A stretch of DNA of 64,000 nt from Prevotella sp. (GCA_017615355.1 JAGAAJ010000021.1:1-64000), one strand, 5' to 3'. Shown: positions 1 through 9,235, counted from the first letter of the stretch. A program made the numbers and translations. The notes: generated by a model not told the origin, from the letters alone.

Positions 1-72
1 AAAATAAAATCAATCCTTACATTTTGATACTATCCGAAGGGTAAAGAAAAATCCAAATGGTACAATGCAAAT

Positions 73-128
73 GCAACTGTGTAACTGTGTAACTGTGTAA
101 CTGCGTAACAGCGTAACTGTGTCCTTGT
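73..128. repeat. 8-bp tandem repeat, about 7 units
   Basis: Seven consecutive 8-base units of the form GTAACTGT with one to three changes in the outer units. It lies in the 238-base gene-free left edge, beyond the terminator of the TerB-like gene. It is non-coding as far as can be seen. The 72 bases before it are A+T-rich and show nothing I can assign. Confidence 0.8.
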
Positions 129-151
129 GCGCTGAATGTTAAAATCAAAAA

Positions 152-192
152 TTAATGCGAAATAAATCGGGGAAAGACTTGTTTCGCATTAA
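152..192 (-). terminator. Rho-independent terminator of the TerB-like gene
   Basis: A perfect 11-base inverted repeat (152-162 and 182-192) forms a stem with a 19-base loop. Read on the minus strand it is followed by a T-rich run (ATTTTTGATTTT), as expected for a terminator of the minus-strand gene that stops at 239. Confidence 0.65.
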
Positions 193-209
193 ATAATTGT
201 GTACCTTTG
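178..209 (+). promoter_or_regulatory. Plus-strand Bacteroidetes-type promoter facing the TerB-like gene
   Basis: TACCTTTG at 202-209 matches the -7 consensus TAnnTTTG. A partial -33 element (CTTG, 178-181) sits 20 bases upstream. The only gene downstream is on the opposite strand, so the promoter would make an antisense transcript or is a relic. Confidence 0.45.
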
Positions 210-238
210 TAGCAGTAAAAGTGTCGAACGCCACCCTC

Positions 239-862
239 CTACTCCACTTCTCCAGTCTTCAGGTTCAGGTCAGGCCAGCCTTTCTTCGCCAGCTCAGGGT
301 CCAGGTCGAGAAGATCATCAACATCCTGTCTCTTCATGCCCATATAGATGGACACATCGTGCAGGGCCTCCAGCTCTTTCTCGTCGAGATGCTCGTCGCT
401 CTTGCTGATCAACACCAGCATGCTGAGCAACTGATAGCGCAGGTTGGCATCGAGGGTCTTCGACATCTGCTGGCCACAGTCGCCGATGAGCTGGATGAAA
501 GCCATAGGCTTGGTCTCGTTCAGCTCAATGTGCTTGGCTAAGAGCTTGTGCAGCACGTCCATGCTCTCCTTCTCCACCTCGGGACCGAAGTTGTTGCCCA
601 TGAACTTGCCAATGTACTCCGTCTCAGAATCGTCCACGCGCCCGTCGGCAATGACGATGTAGGATGCCATCACCAGCAACGAGAAGATGAAGCTGTTGCG
701 CTGCTCCTCGCTGAGGCGCTCACGTGCGGAAAAAGTTTTGCGGAACTCGTCGGTGATGCTTACTTTCTCTGCCGACTGCCCTGGTCGCCGTTCTTCAGTG
801 CCAGTACTCTTCTCTTCGGCTCCGCCGCCGAAAAGGTTCTTCACCCACTTTCCAAATGCCAT
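239..862 (-). CDS. TerB/DjlA-like helical-domain protein
   Basis: A 207-residue protein whose residues about 40-190 look like the TerB-like (tellurite resistance protein B / DjlA N-terminal) all-helical fold. The typical acidic patch is visible in IADGRVDDSE and in SDEHLDEKE, and there is a long helix pair between. The first 40 residues are a charged, Gly-rich linker with no signal peptide, so the protein is predicted to be cytoplasmic. TerB-like domains bind metal or act as scaffolds; the role here is unknown. The gene lies 51 bases downstream of ffh on the same strand and may be co-transcribed with it. A terminator hairpin follows at 152-192. Confidence 0.7.
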   Translation of the reverse strand: MAFGKWVKNLFGGGAEEKSTGTEERRPGQSAEKVSITDEFRKTFSARERLSEEQRNSFIFSLLVMASYIVIADGRVDDSETEYIGKFMGNNFGPEVEKESMDVLHKLLAKHIELNETKPMAFIQLIGDCGQQMSKTLDANLRYQLLSMLVLISKSDEHLDEKELEALHDVSIYMGMKRQDVDDLLDLDPELAKKGWPDLNLKTGEVE

Positions 863-913
863 ATTCGTTTAGTGTTAAGTGTTTATTAGCGACTTTTGTT
901 GATTGTCGAGAAA

Positions 914-2254
914 TTACTTCTTCATCTGTTTCATGGCAGCGGCCATCTGAGCCATCTTGCCCTTGTCCATGCCGCTCACCATCTTCATCATCTTGCGTGT
1001 CTGGTCGAACTGTTTCATCAGTCGGTTGACATCGTCGAGCTTGGTGCCGCTGCCCTTGGCCAGGCGCAGCTTACGGCTCTGGTTGATGATGTCGGGATTG
1101 GCTCGCTCCTTGGGTGTCATCGAGTTGATGATGGCCTCGATGCTCTTGAAGGCGTTGTCGTCGATGTCGATATCCTTGAGCTGCTTGCCCACGCCAGGAA
1201 TCATCGATGCCAGATCCTTGATGCTGCCCATCTTCTTGATCTGCTGTATCTGCGACATGAAGTCGTTGAAGTCGAACTTGTTCTTGCGGATCTTCTTCTC
1301 GAGCTCCTTGGCCTGCTTCTCGTCGAACTGCATCTGGGCGCGCTCCACGAGTGAGACAACGTCGCCCATGCCGAGGATGCGGTCGGCCATACGCTCAGGA
1401 TGGAACACGTCGATGGCATCCATCTTCTCGCCCGTACCCACAAACTTGATGGGCTTGGTGACGACGGTACGGATGGAGAGGGCTGCACCACCACGGGTGT
1501 CGCCGTCGAGCTTGGTGAGAACGACACCGTCGAAGTCGAGGCGATCGTTGAACTCCTTGGCCGTGTTGACGGCATCCTGACCGGTCATCGAATCGACCAC
1601 GAAGAGCGTCTCGTCAGGATTGATGGCTTGCTTGAGGTTGGAAATCTCATCCATCATCTGCTCGTCGATGGCCAGACGGCCTGCGGTATCGACGATGACA
1701 ACGTTGTAGTCCTCCTGCTTGGCCTTGCGGATGGCGTGCTGGGCAATCTCCACCACGTTCTTGTTGCCATCCTCCGTATAGACGTCTACGCCCACGGTCT
1801 CGGCCACTACCTTCAACTGCTCGATGGCGGCAGGACGATAGACGTCGCAGGCCACGAGGAGCGGCTTCTTGTGCTGACGATCCTTCAGCATCTTGGCCAG
1901 CTTGCCGGTAAAGGTGGTCTTACCTGAGCCCTGCAAGCCCGACATAAGGATGATGGCAGGACGGCTCTCGAGGTTCAGGCCCACGGCCTTGCCACCCATC
2001 AGCTCCGTCAGTTCGTCGTGCACAATCTTCACCATCAGCTGGCTGGGCTTGATGGCTGTGAGCACATTCATGCCCAGGGCCTTCTGCTTCACGGTGTCGG
2101 TGAAGTTCTTGGCCACCTTATAGTTGACGTCGGCGTCGAGAAGGGCACGGCGCACGTCCTTCAACGTCTCGGCGACGTTGATTTCGGTAATTTTTCCTTC
2201 GCCCTTCAGTATCTTAAACGAGCGTTCTAATCTCTCTGATAAGTTCTCAAACAT
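914..2254 (-). CDS. ffh: Signal recognition particle protein Ffh
   Basis: SRP54-type GTPase that binds signal sequences and 4.5S RNA and delivers ribosomes to FtsY at the inner membrane. The 446-residue product has the normal length and order. An N domain is followed by the G domain, with the P-loop GLQGSGKTT at residues 106-114, DTAGR and TKLDGDTRGG. The C-terminal M domain is methionine-rich and ends in a run of MAQMAAAMKQMKK type. The start is ATG at 2254. A promoter lies at 2301-2332, and the short leader between holds degenerate 7-base repeats. The TerB-like gene follows. Confidence 0.97.
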   Translation of the reverse strand: MFENLSERLERSFKILKGEGKITEINVAETLKDVRRALLDADVNYKVAKNFTDTVKQKALGMNVLTAIKPSQLMVKIVHDELTELMGGKAVGLNLESRPAIILMSGLQGSGKTTFTGKLAKMLKDRQHKKPLLVACDVYRPAAIEQLKVVAETVGVDVYTEDGNKNVVEIAQHAIRKAKQEDYNVVIVDTAGRLAIDEQMMDEISNLKQAINPDETLFVVDSMTGQDAVNTAKEFNDRLDFDGVVLTKLDGDTRGGAALSIRTVVTKPIKFVGTGEKMDAIDVFHPERMADRILGMGDVVSLVERAQMQFDEKQAKELEKKIRKNKFDFNDFMSQIQQIKKMGSIKDLASMIPGVGKQLKDIDIDDNAFKSIEAIINSMTPKERANPDIINQSRKLRLAKGSGTKLDDVNRLMKQFDQTRKMMKMVSGMDKGKMAQMAAAMKQMKK

Positions 2255-2261
2255 CTATAGG

Positions 2262-2296
2262 ATTTACGATTTGACTATATACAATTCACGATTTGA
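2262..2296. repeat. Degenerate 7-bp repeats in the ffh leader
   Basis: Five 7-base blocks of the type ATTTACG / ATTTGAC, including two exact copies of ACGATTTGAC 22 bases apart, lie between the ffh promoter and its start codon. The phase is weak, so this is a tentative member of the 7-bp repeat class seen elsewhere in the window. Confidence 0.35.
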
Positions 2297-2300
2297 CGTG

Positions 2301-2332
2301 CAAAAGTACAAATTATTACTGATTCAAACAAA
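2301..2332 (-). promoter_or_regulatory. Promoter of ffh
   Basis: Read on the minus strand, TACTTTTG (2301-2308) is the -7 element and TTTG (2329-2332) the -33 element, with a 20-base spacer. The ffh start codon is 47 bases downstream. Confidence 0.7.
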
Positions 2333-2365
2333 ATTGAAGGCAGAAAATCGTTAGAATTCTGCAAT

Positions 2366-4552
2366 TTATTGTTTCAGCCAGCGGTCAAGCCAGTTGAAGA
2401 AGGTGCGCTGCCAGAGGATTCCGTTCTGGGGTTTCAGCACCCAATGGTTCTCATCAGGGAAGACAAGGAACTCAGCGGGAATGCCCTTCATGCGAGCTGC
2501 ATTGAAGGCCGACATGCCCTGCGTATAGTTGATGCGGTAGTCTTTCTCGCCGTGGATGCAGAGGATGGGCGTGTCCCACTTCTCCACCATCTTATGCGGC
2601 GAGTCGTGGTAGGTCTTCTTGGCGTTGGGCATCTGCGGACGGTGCCAGTAGGCTTCGTCATACTCCCAGTTCGAGAACCAGTTCTCCTCAGTCTCTGTGT
2701 ACATGGCAGCGAGGTTGAAGGCGCCGTCGTGGGCGATGAATGCCTTGAAGCGCTTCTCGTGGATGCCTGCAAGATAGTAGACTGAGAAGCCGCCGAACGA
2801 GGCACCTACGGCACCCAGGCGGTCTTTGTCGACGAAGGGCAGCGAGTCGGCAGCGAAGTCGATTGCTGCAAGATAATCGCTCATGCACTGGCCCGTCCAG
2901 TCGCCGCTGATCTGCTCCTTCCACTCCTGTCCGAAACCAGGCAGGCCGTGACGGTTGGGAGCCACGACGACATAGCCGTTGGCAGCCATGATCTGGAAGT
3001 TCCAGCGGTAGCTCCAGAACTGGCTCACAGGGCTCTGCGGTCCACCCTCGCAAAAGAGTAAGGTGGGATATTTCTTGCCTTCCTCATAGTTAGCGGGCAG
3101 CATCACCCACACCAATTCCTTCTTGCCGTCGGTGGTGGGCACCCAATACTGCTGCATCTTGCCCAGAGTGAGCTGGTCGAGGATATGCTTGTTCTCAAAA
3201 GTGAGCTGCTGGATAGCAGTTGCCTGTTTCTTCACGGGAGGCGTCACCCGATAGATGTCCGTCGGCGTGCTGAGACTCTGACGTGTAGCCAGGATCTGCT
3301 GTCCGTTGTTGGCCATCTGTATACTGGTCCAGTCGTCCCACGTCTCAGTCAGCTGCTTCACCTCACCCTTCTGGCTGGCGCTGTACATATTGCAGCAACC
3401 ATGCCACACGCTGAGGAAATAGAACTGCGGATCGGCGGCTTTTGCCTTTTTGCTGACGGGTGCCCAGCAGAAGGCCTCGACATCGCTCTGCCAGTTGATA
3501 TAGCGCTTGGTGCCCGTGGCTAAGTGATAGATGCACAGGCGGTTGAGGTCGGCCTCATAGCCGTCGCGCTCCATCGAGAGCCAGGCAACATACTGTCCAT
3601 CTGGCGAGAACTGCGGATTCTGGTCATAGCCCACGTTGTTTTTCAGGTTCTCAGGCGCATTGACGGCCTGCACGCGAAGGGTGATGGTGGGGTCTACCTC
3701 AGGAGCCACATAGTCGGCAGGCTTGCAGATGTTGGTGGTCTGCTTCGTCTCAACGTCGTAGAGGAAGATGTCGGAATCGGTCGAGATGCTGTATTCCAAG
3801 CCCGTCTTCTTGCGGCAGGTGTAGGCAATGCTTTTCGAGTCAGGACTCCAGTCGAGCTGCTCAATGCCGCCAAAAGGCTCCATCGGGCACTCGTAGGGCT
3901 CGCCCTCAAGAATGTCCGTCATGTCTGTGGCAATGCCATCGCCACTTACTGAACAGACGAAGGGATGCTGGATGCTCTCCACATAGTGATCCCAATGGCG
4001 ATACATCAGGTCGGTGACCAGACGGCCAGTAGCCTTGGGCAGGTCGTCAGGATTCTTTTGGATGACCTCGTGGAAGGGAATGCTCTTCAGCAGGATGACC
4101 TTCTTGGCATCAGGCGAGAACTTAAAGCCCTCCACCTCGCCGTTGGTCTTCGACAACTGCTGACGATTGGTACCGTCGGCGTTCATCGCCCACACCTCGC
4201 CACCAGTAATGAAAGCGATGCGACCGTCAGGCAGCCAGGCAGGATCGGTCTCACTCTTCGAGCTGGTGGTCAGCTTCGTCTGGTTACTGCCGTCGGCATT
4301 CATCACATAGAGCACCTGATGGCTCTTGTTGTGCTTCACGCTATAGTAGCCCACCTGATAGACAATCTTACTGCCGTCAGGCGAGGCAGCACAACTGCCG
4401 ATGCGTCCCATAGCCCACAGGGCCTCAGGCGTCATCAGGTTGCTGTCCAGTTTGATGTTCTGTCTGCCGATATTCACGTCGTCTTGTGCTTTTGTCACGG
4501 TGGCTGTTCCCGTCAGGAGCAGGGCCACAAGGAATAATGCTGTCTTTTTCAT
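2366..4552 (-). CDS. S9 family peptidase (DPP-like alpha/beta hydrolase)
   Basis: Secreted or periplasmic serine peptidase of the prolyl-oligopeptidase family, S9C/DPP5-like, which trims dipeptides from peptides. A signal peptide is seen at residues 1-22 (ending TKAQ). Residues about 40-430 form a beta-propeller with repeated DGS/DG turns. The C-terminal alpha/beta hydrolase domain has the nucleophile motif GASFGG (Ser585), Asp671 in HGEKDY and His703 in DENHW. At 728 residues the length is normal. It is the last gene of a tight minus-strand run and starts 6 bases after the M13 peptidase stop. Together the two give the cell an endopeptidase plus an exopeptidase for protein use. The exact substrate preference is inferred, not shown. 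Confidence 0.92.
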   Translation of the reverse strand: MKKTALFLVALLLTGTATVTKAQDDVNIGRQNIKLDSNLMTPEALWAMGRIGSCAASPDGSKIVYQVGYYSVKHNKSHQVLYVMNADGSNQTKLTTSSKSETDPAWLPDGRIAFITGGEVWAMNADGTNRQQLSKTNGEVEGFKFSPDAKKVILLKSIPFHEVIQKNPDDLPKATGRLVTDLMYRHWDHYVESIQHPFVCSVSGDGIATDMTDILEGEPYECPMEPFGGIEQLDWSPDSKSIAYTCRKKTGLEYSISTDSDIFLYDVETKQTTNICKPADYVAPEVDPTITLRVQAVNAPENLKNNVGYDQNPQFSPDGQYVAWLSMERDGYEADLNRLCIYHLATGTKRYINWQSDVEAFCWAPVSKKAKAADPQFYFLSVWHGCCNMYSASQKGEVKQLTETWDDWTSIQMANNGQQILATRQSLSTPTDIYRVTPPVKKQATAIQQLTFENKHILDQLTLGKMQQYWVPTTDGKKELVWVMLPANYEEGKKYPTLLFCEGGPQSPVSQFWSYRWNFQIMAANGYVVVAPNRHGLPGFGQEWKEQISGDWTGQCMSDYLAAIDFAADSLPFVDKDRLGAVGASFGGFSVYYLAGIHEKRFKAFIAHDGAFNLAAMYTETEENWFSNWEYDEAYWHRPQMPNAKKTYHDSPHKMVEKWDTPILCIHGEKDYRINYTQGMSAFNAARMKGIPAEFLVFPDENHWVLKPQNGILWQRTFFNWLDRWLKQ

Positions 4553-4558
4553 TTTTTC

Positions 4559-6619
4559 TTACCATAAGGGCAGGCGGTCCTCCTGCGGAATGTACATCTT
4601 GTCACCAGGCTTCACACCAAAGGCCTCATACCAGGCATCGATATGCGGCAGGGCGCCATTGACGCGCCAACGGCCCAAGGAGTGAGGATCGCTCTTCGTG
4701 CGGTTGCGAATCTCCTCGTCAGTAATATTATTTGCCCACACACCAGCATAGGACAGGAAGAAACGCTGGTCAGGCGTCAGACCATCAATAACGGGCAGAG
4801 GATTGTTCTTCGTAGCATTCTTGAAAGCAGCATAGGCCACCTGCAGACCTCCGTGGTCAGCCAGGTTCTCACCCAGCGTGAGGCGTCCGTTGGCCTTCAG
4901 GTCAGGCAACACTTGGATGGCTGAGAAGAAATCGGCATACTTGTCAGTACGTGCCTTGAACAGATCAGCATCGCTGGCAGCCCACCAGTCGTGCATGTTG
5001 CCATCCTTGTCGAACTGACGTCCCTGATCATCGAAGCCGTGCGTCATCTCGTGGCCAATCACCACGCCGATGGCGCCGTAGTTGAAGGCATCGTCGGCCT
5101 CCATATCGAAGAACGGACGCTGCAGGATGCCGGCAGGGAAGCAAATCTCGTTGGTCGTAGGATTATAATAGGCATTGACCGTCTGCGGATTCATATACCA
5201 GTCGTCGCGGTCGACGGGTTTGCCAGCGGTGTGGTCAATCTGCCACGCGTTCCAGAACTTGCGGCAGGCCTTGATGTTGTCGTAATAGGATTTCGAGGGA
5301 TCAATGGTGAGGTTCGAGAGGTCAATCCACTTGTCAGGATAGCCCACCTTCACATAGAACGTGTTCAGCTTCAGCAGGGCATTGATCTTCGTCGAGTCGC
5401 TCATCCAGTCCTGGGCAGCAATACGCTCACCAAGGGCAATCTGCAAGTTCTTGACCAGCTGCACCATACGATTCTTGGCAGCCTCAGGGAAATACTTGTC
5501 GGTATAAATCTTACCAAGTGCCTGCCCCATCTGGCTCTCCACCTGCTGCGTAGCACGACGCCAAAGAGGATGGTCCTCCTTGCGGCCTGACATCACCTTG
5601 CCGAAGAACTCGAAGTTGGCCTGCTGAACAGCGGCACTCAGATAGCCGGCGGCAGACATGATCTGCCCCCACTCCATATAGTCGCGATATTCAGCAGCAG
5701 TCATCGTGGCGACGAGCTTGTCAGCACCAGCCAGGAACTCAGGCTGGCCGACTATCAACTCCTGCATGTACTTCGAGTCAATGCCCTGCGCGTTCATCTG
5801 CTGCTCCAGCTTCAGGTTGGGATAGTTAGATGCGAACTCTGCGAGGGTGGTCTTGTTGTAGTTGCGCTGAGGGTCACGCAGCTCTGTGCGCGAACGGCTC
5901 ACCTTGGCCAGTTCAGTCTCCAGTCGCATGATGTTCTTCATCTTCTTCGTAGCTGCGCTCTTGCTGAATCCAAACATCTGGAACATCCTGACAATATGCT
6001 TCTTATACTCCTCGCGTATTTTCGTCGTCTCAGGGTCGGTATCCAGATAATAGTCCTTCATACCCAGCGTCAGACCACCCTGGCTGACCTGCAGGATATT
6101 CTGCGTAGCGTTCTTTTCATCGGCGCCAATGCCAGCACGGAAAAACTCGCTGTCGCCCTCAGGAGCCAGCTGCAACTGGATGTCGAAGAGCTGCTGCTTG
6201 GTCTTGGCGTTCTCCATCTGCTTGATGATGTCCAAAGCAGGCTTTGTACCATCGGCATCGCGCTTCACGCTGTCCATAGCCAGCTTGTAGAGGTCGGAGA
6301 GTTTCTGCTCCACCGTTCCCTTGGCATAGCTGTTGTGAAGCAGTTCGTCGAGGATGCCATTGATGCGCTTGTTGTTCTCCTCGCTTAAGACCTCGAAGGC
6401 GCCATAGCGCGAATAGGCGGCAGGCAGCGGATTCTTTTGCATCCATCCGCCACAGGCATACTGATAGAAATCGTCAGCCGCACGTGCCGACTTATCAAGG
6501 TTGTCTAATTCAATGCCAGAGCCCAACTGCTGGGCTGTAGCAACCAGCGACATAGTGGACAAAACCATCGTCGTGATCATCGTCTTTATTCTCATATTAT
6601 CGTTTGTTTTTATTTTCAA
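4559..6619 (-). CDS. M13 family zinc metallopeptidase (PepO/neprilysin-like)
   Basis: Zinc endopeptidase of the M13 family. The zinc motif HEMTH occupies residues 523-527, the third ligand Glu584 lies in GENLADHGG, and the substrate-binding motif NAYYN lies 35-40 residues upstream of the zinc site. A hydrophobic signal segment ends in SLVATAQQ, so the enzyme is exported. The length of 686 residues is usual. Two starts are possible: the ATG at 6619, 10 bases after the upstream stop, and an in-frame ATG at 6595 preceded by an A-rich stretch. Either keeps the signal peptide. It is in one transcription unit with the outer-membrane protein before it and the S9 peptidase after it. Confidence 0.93.
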   Translation of the reverse strand: MKIKTNDNMRIKTMITTMVLSTMSLVATAQQLGSGIELDNLDKSARAADDFYQYACGGWMQKNPLPAAYSRYGAFEVLSEENNKRINGILDELLHNSYAKGTVEQKLSDLYKLAMDSVKRDADGTKPALDIIKQMENAKTKQQLFDIQLQLAPEGDSEFFRAGIGADEKNATQNILQVSQGGLTLGMKDYYLDTDPETTKIREEYKKHIVRMFQMFGFSKSAATKKMKNIMRLETELAKVSRSRTELRDPQRNYNKTTLAEFASNYPNLKLEQQMNAQGIDSKYMQELIVGQPEFLAGADKLVATMTAAEYRDYMEWGQIMSAAGYLSAAVQQANFEFFGKVMSGRKEDHPLWRRATQQVESQMGQALGKIYTDKYFPEAAKNRMVQLVKNLQIALGERIAAQDWMSDSTKINALLKLNTFYVKVGYPDKWIDLSNLTIDPSKSYYDNIKACRKFWNAWQIDHTAGKPVDRDDWYMNPQTVNAYYNPTTNEICFPAGILQRPFFDMEADDAFNYGAIGVVIGHEMTHGFDDQGRQFDKDGNMHDWWAASDADLFKARTDKYADFFSAIQVLPDLKANGRLTLGENLADHGGLQVAYAAFKNATKNNPLPVIDGLTPDQRFFLSYAGVWANNITDEEIRNRTKSDPHSLGRWRVNGALPHIDAWYEAFGVKPGDKMYIPQEDRLPLW

Positions 6620-6629
6620 CTTGTGATTG

Positions 6630-7250
6630 TCACTTTAACCTAAACCTCACGCCAACAAGCGCCAAGCCTTGCTCACCTATGCCAAGCTCTGCAAAGAAAC
6701 GCGTCTTCTCTCCTGTACTCTCAATGCCGAGTGGCGAAGCCTGGAAGTTGACATAGATAGAATGGCTGCTGTGTTCCCTGTATCTCGCATCATCGTATTT
6801 GAAATTCTCCATCCCAAAGGATGCTCCGACGGCGACCTTGGAATACAGGGTAAACTGCTTCTTGTGCATCCATTCATATTTCATGGAGGGCATCAGCGTG
6901 AGATAATAGTTGGTACTCTCGCCGTTCTTGCCGCCACGCTCGCCAATGAGGTAGACATCCTCCTTCTTCATGCCGACTCCGAAGATGGCACCCAAGGAGA
7001 GGTTTGGCTTGATGCGATGGAAATACTCCACGGAAAGGGGACCAATGAAGGTCTTGTTTTTGAAATCGACGTCCTTGAAGGCATCGCCGCGATCTGTATA
7101 CGGCCCCAGCCAACTGAAATCGGACATAAAGCCGTAGGAGAATCCTATCTCACTTTTCCATTCAGACTCAGGCTGCTCAGCCATTGCGCTTCCAAAGCCA
7201 CATAATGCCAAGGCTGTAGCCAATATCCACTTATTTGTTCTCTTATTCAT
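6630..7250 (-). CDS. Outer-membrane beta-barrel protein, small
   Basis: A 206-residue protein with a clear signal peptide (cleavage after SAMA, about residue 24). It then shows alternating hydrophobic and aromatic strands typical of an 8-stranded outer-membrane barrel, ending in the strand VGVRFRLK. The terminal residue is Lys rather than the classic Phe, so insertion by BamA is plausible but not certain. I do not recognise a specific family. It sits between the ABC-F gene (8-base gap) and the M13 peptidase (8 bases) in the same operon. Confidence 0.7.
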   Translation of the reverse strand: MNKRTNKWILATALALCGFGSAMAEQPESEWKSEIGFSYGFMSDFSWLGPYTDRGDAFKDVDFKNKTFIGPLSVEYFHRIKPNLSLGAIFGVGMKKEDVYLIGERGGKNGESTNYYLTLMPSMKYEWMHKKQFTLYSKVAVGASFGMENFKYDDARYREHSSHSIYVNFQASPLGIESTGEKTRFFAELGIGEQGLALVGVRFRLK

Positions 7251-7258
7251 ATCGTGAT

Positions 7259-9226
7259 TTAATTGTTTAGTTCTTCCAGTTCTTCAGAGAGTTTTTCCCA
7301 ACGCTCCACCTCATCGTCGAGGGCACGCTTGGTGTCGGTATATTCAGTGACAAGCGTCATATCGGAGGCGTTCTTTGGGTCACAAAGCAACGCATCAAGT
7401 TCTTTCAGCCGCTGCTCCATCTTCGCAATCTTCTTCTCGCTCTCCTCCACAGCCCGCTCAGCCTTGCGCAACTGCTTCTGCTGTTCCTTATGGAGAGCCC
7501 ACCCCCCTGCCCCTCCCGAAGGGATGGGAGTTTGAATTGCTTGATCCTTATTCTTTCCCTCTTGCCTAGATTTAGTCGGTTCAAAGTAACCATCCAGACT
7601 CCCCTCCCTTTGGGAGGGGGTGGAGGTGGGCTTTGTCCTTAAGTAATCATAGATTCCTCCCAAATGCTCCTTCACTTTTCCTCCTCCAAACTCATAGACC
7701 TTGGAAACGAGGCCATCGAGGAACTCACGATCGTGACTGACGATGATGGCTGTGCCGTCGAAAGCCTTGATGGCCTCCTTCAGCACGTCCTTCGAGGGCA
7801 TGTCGAGGTGGTTGGTAGGCTCGTCGAGGATGAGCAGGTTGACAGGCTCCAGCAGCAGACGAATCATAGCCAGACGGCTGCGCTCGCCACCGCTGAGCAC
7901 TTTTACTTTCTTTTCATTATTCTCGCCACCAAACATAAAGGCACCAAGGATGTCGTTGATACGGAGACGGATGTCGCCTTTCGCCACATTGTCGATGGTC
8001 TGGAATACAGTAAGGTTCTCATCCAACAGTTGTGCCTGGTTCTGCGCGAAATAGCCAATCTGCACGTTGTGACCAATCTTCAGGTTGCCGTCGAAGGGAA
8101 TCTCGCCCATGATACACTTCACCAGCGTAGACTTGCCCTCGCCGTTCTTGCCGACGAAAGCCACCTTCTCCCCACGCTTAATGGTGAGGTTCACGTGGTC
8201 AAAAACCACATGCGCATATTCCTTCCTCACTTCATCGCAGATGATGGGATAATCGCCTGAACGCAGGCAGGGAGGGAACTTCAGATGCAGGGCGGAGTTG
8301 TCGACCTCGTCCACCTCAATAGGCACCATCTTCTCCAGCTGGCGAATCTTCTGCTGCACCTGTACAGCCTTCGTGGGCTTATAGCGGAAGCGCTCAATGA
8401 ACTCACGCATATCGGCCATTTCCTTCTGCTGGTTCTCGTAGGCGCGCAGCTGCTGTTCGCGGCGTTCCTTGCGCAGCACAACGTACTCATTATATTTTAC
8501 GCGGTAGTCCACGATGCGGCCACAGCTGATCTCAATTGTGCGGTTGCACACATTATTTATAAAGGCACGGTCGTGGGAGACAAGCACTACTGCCCCACTC
8601 CATTGCGCCAACAATTGCTCCAGCCACTGGATGGACTCGATGTCAAGATGGTTCGTAGGCTCGTCGAGCAGCAGCACATCAGGATGACGCAAGAGGATCT
8701 TCGCCAGTTCGATACGCATACGCCAGCCACCAGAGAACTCGCTGGTAGGCCTGTCGAAGTCCTTGCGCTCGAAACCCAAGCCGACAAGCGTACGCTCGAT
8801 GGCAGCCTCCTGCCCTTCTGCGCCCAGCATCAGATAGCGCTCGTGCTCAGCAGTATATCGCTCTACAAGGTGCATATAGTCATCGCTGTCGTAGTCGGTG
8901 CGCTCATTCATCTGCCGTTCCATACGGTCGATGCGTTCCTTCACCTTCTGAATGTCTGCGAAAGCCTTCTGCGCCTCTTCGCGCACAGTAGTATCGTCCT
9001 GCAGAATCATCACCTGCGGCAGATAGCCAATGGTAATGTCGGCCTGCACACTGACGGTGCCTGCCGACGGATGCTCCATCCCACAAAGAATCTTCAGAAG
9101 TGTGGACTTGCCTGCGCCATTCTTGCCCACAAGGGCAATGCGGTCGCGCTCATTGATGACGAAGGTAGCATCGCGAAACAACGGTTTCACGCTGAACTCC
9201 ACCGTCAGCCCTTCAACAGAAATCAT
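7259..9226 (-). CDS. ABC-F family ATPase (ribosome-associated)
   Basis: Soluble protein with two ABC cassettes and no membrane segment, hence the ABC-F family that acts on the ribosomal E site. The first cassette has Walker A GKNGAGKST near residue 36 and the signature FSGGWRMR. The second has GKNGEGKST and LSGGERSR, each with a Walker B LLLDEPTNHLD-type motif. A charged linker (about residues 240-300) separates them, and a coiled-coil-rich tail (580-655) ends the protein. Residues about 532-577 are an odd Gly/Pro/Ser-rich insert encoded by two inverted copies of a palindromic repeat (7496-7632). Housekeeping translation factor versus antibiotic-resistance subtype cannot be decided from the sequence. 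Confidence 0.93.
   Translation of the reverse strand: MISVEGLTVEFSVKPLFRDATFVINERDRIALVGKNGAGKSTLLKILCGMEHPSAGTVSVQADITIGYLPQVMILQDDTTVREEAQKAFADIQKVKERIDRMERQMNERTDYDSDDYMHLVERYTAEHERYLMLGAEGQEAAIERTLVGLGFERKDFDRPTSEFSGGWRMRIELAKILLRHPDVLLLDEPTNHLDIESIQWLEQLLAQWSGAVVLVSHDRAFINNVCNRTIEISCGRIVDYRVKYNEYVVLRKERREQQLRAYENQQKEMADMREFIERFRYKPTKAVQVQQKIRQLEKMVPIEVDEVDNSALHLKFPPCLRSGDYPIICDEVRKEYAHVVFDHVNLTIKRGEKVAFVGKNGEGKSTLVKCIMGEIPFDGNLKIGHNVQIGYFAQNQAQLLDENLTVFQTIDNVAKGDIRLRINDILGAFMFGGENNEKKVKVLSGGERSRLAMIRLLLEPVNLLILDEPTNHLDMPSKDVLKEAIKAFDGTAIIVSHDREFLDGLVSKVYEFGGGKVKEHLGGIYDYLRTKPTSTPSQREGSLDGYFEPTKSRQEGKNKDQAIQTPIPSGGAGGWALHKEQQKQLRKAERAVEESEKKIAKMEQRLKELDALLCDPKNASDMTLVTEYTDTKRALDDEVERWEKLSEELEELNN
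7496..7632. repeat. Inverted pair of palindromic repeats inside the ABC-F gene
   Basis: Copy one is at 7496-7531 and copy two, inverted, at 7598-7632. They share about 80% identity over 35 bases, and each is built round a CCCTCCC-(3 bases)-GGGAGGG-type core. They flank 66 bases of unrelated sequence. The whole block is read through in frame by the ABC-F gene in its C-terminal linker. The pyrimidine/purine skew is unlike the rest of the gene, which suggests insertion of a mobile-type palindromic element. Confidence 0.75.
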
Positions 9227-9235
9227 CGGATTGGT

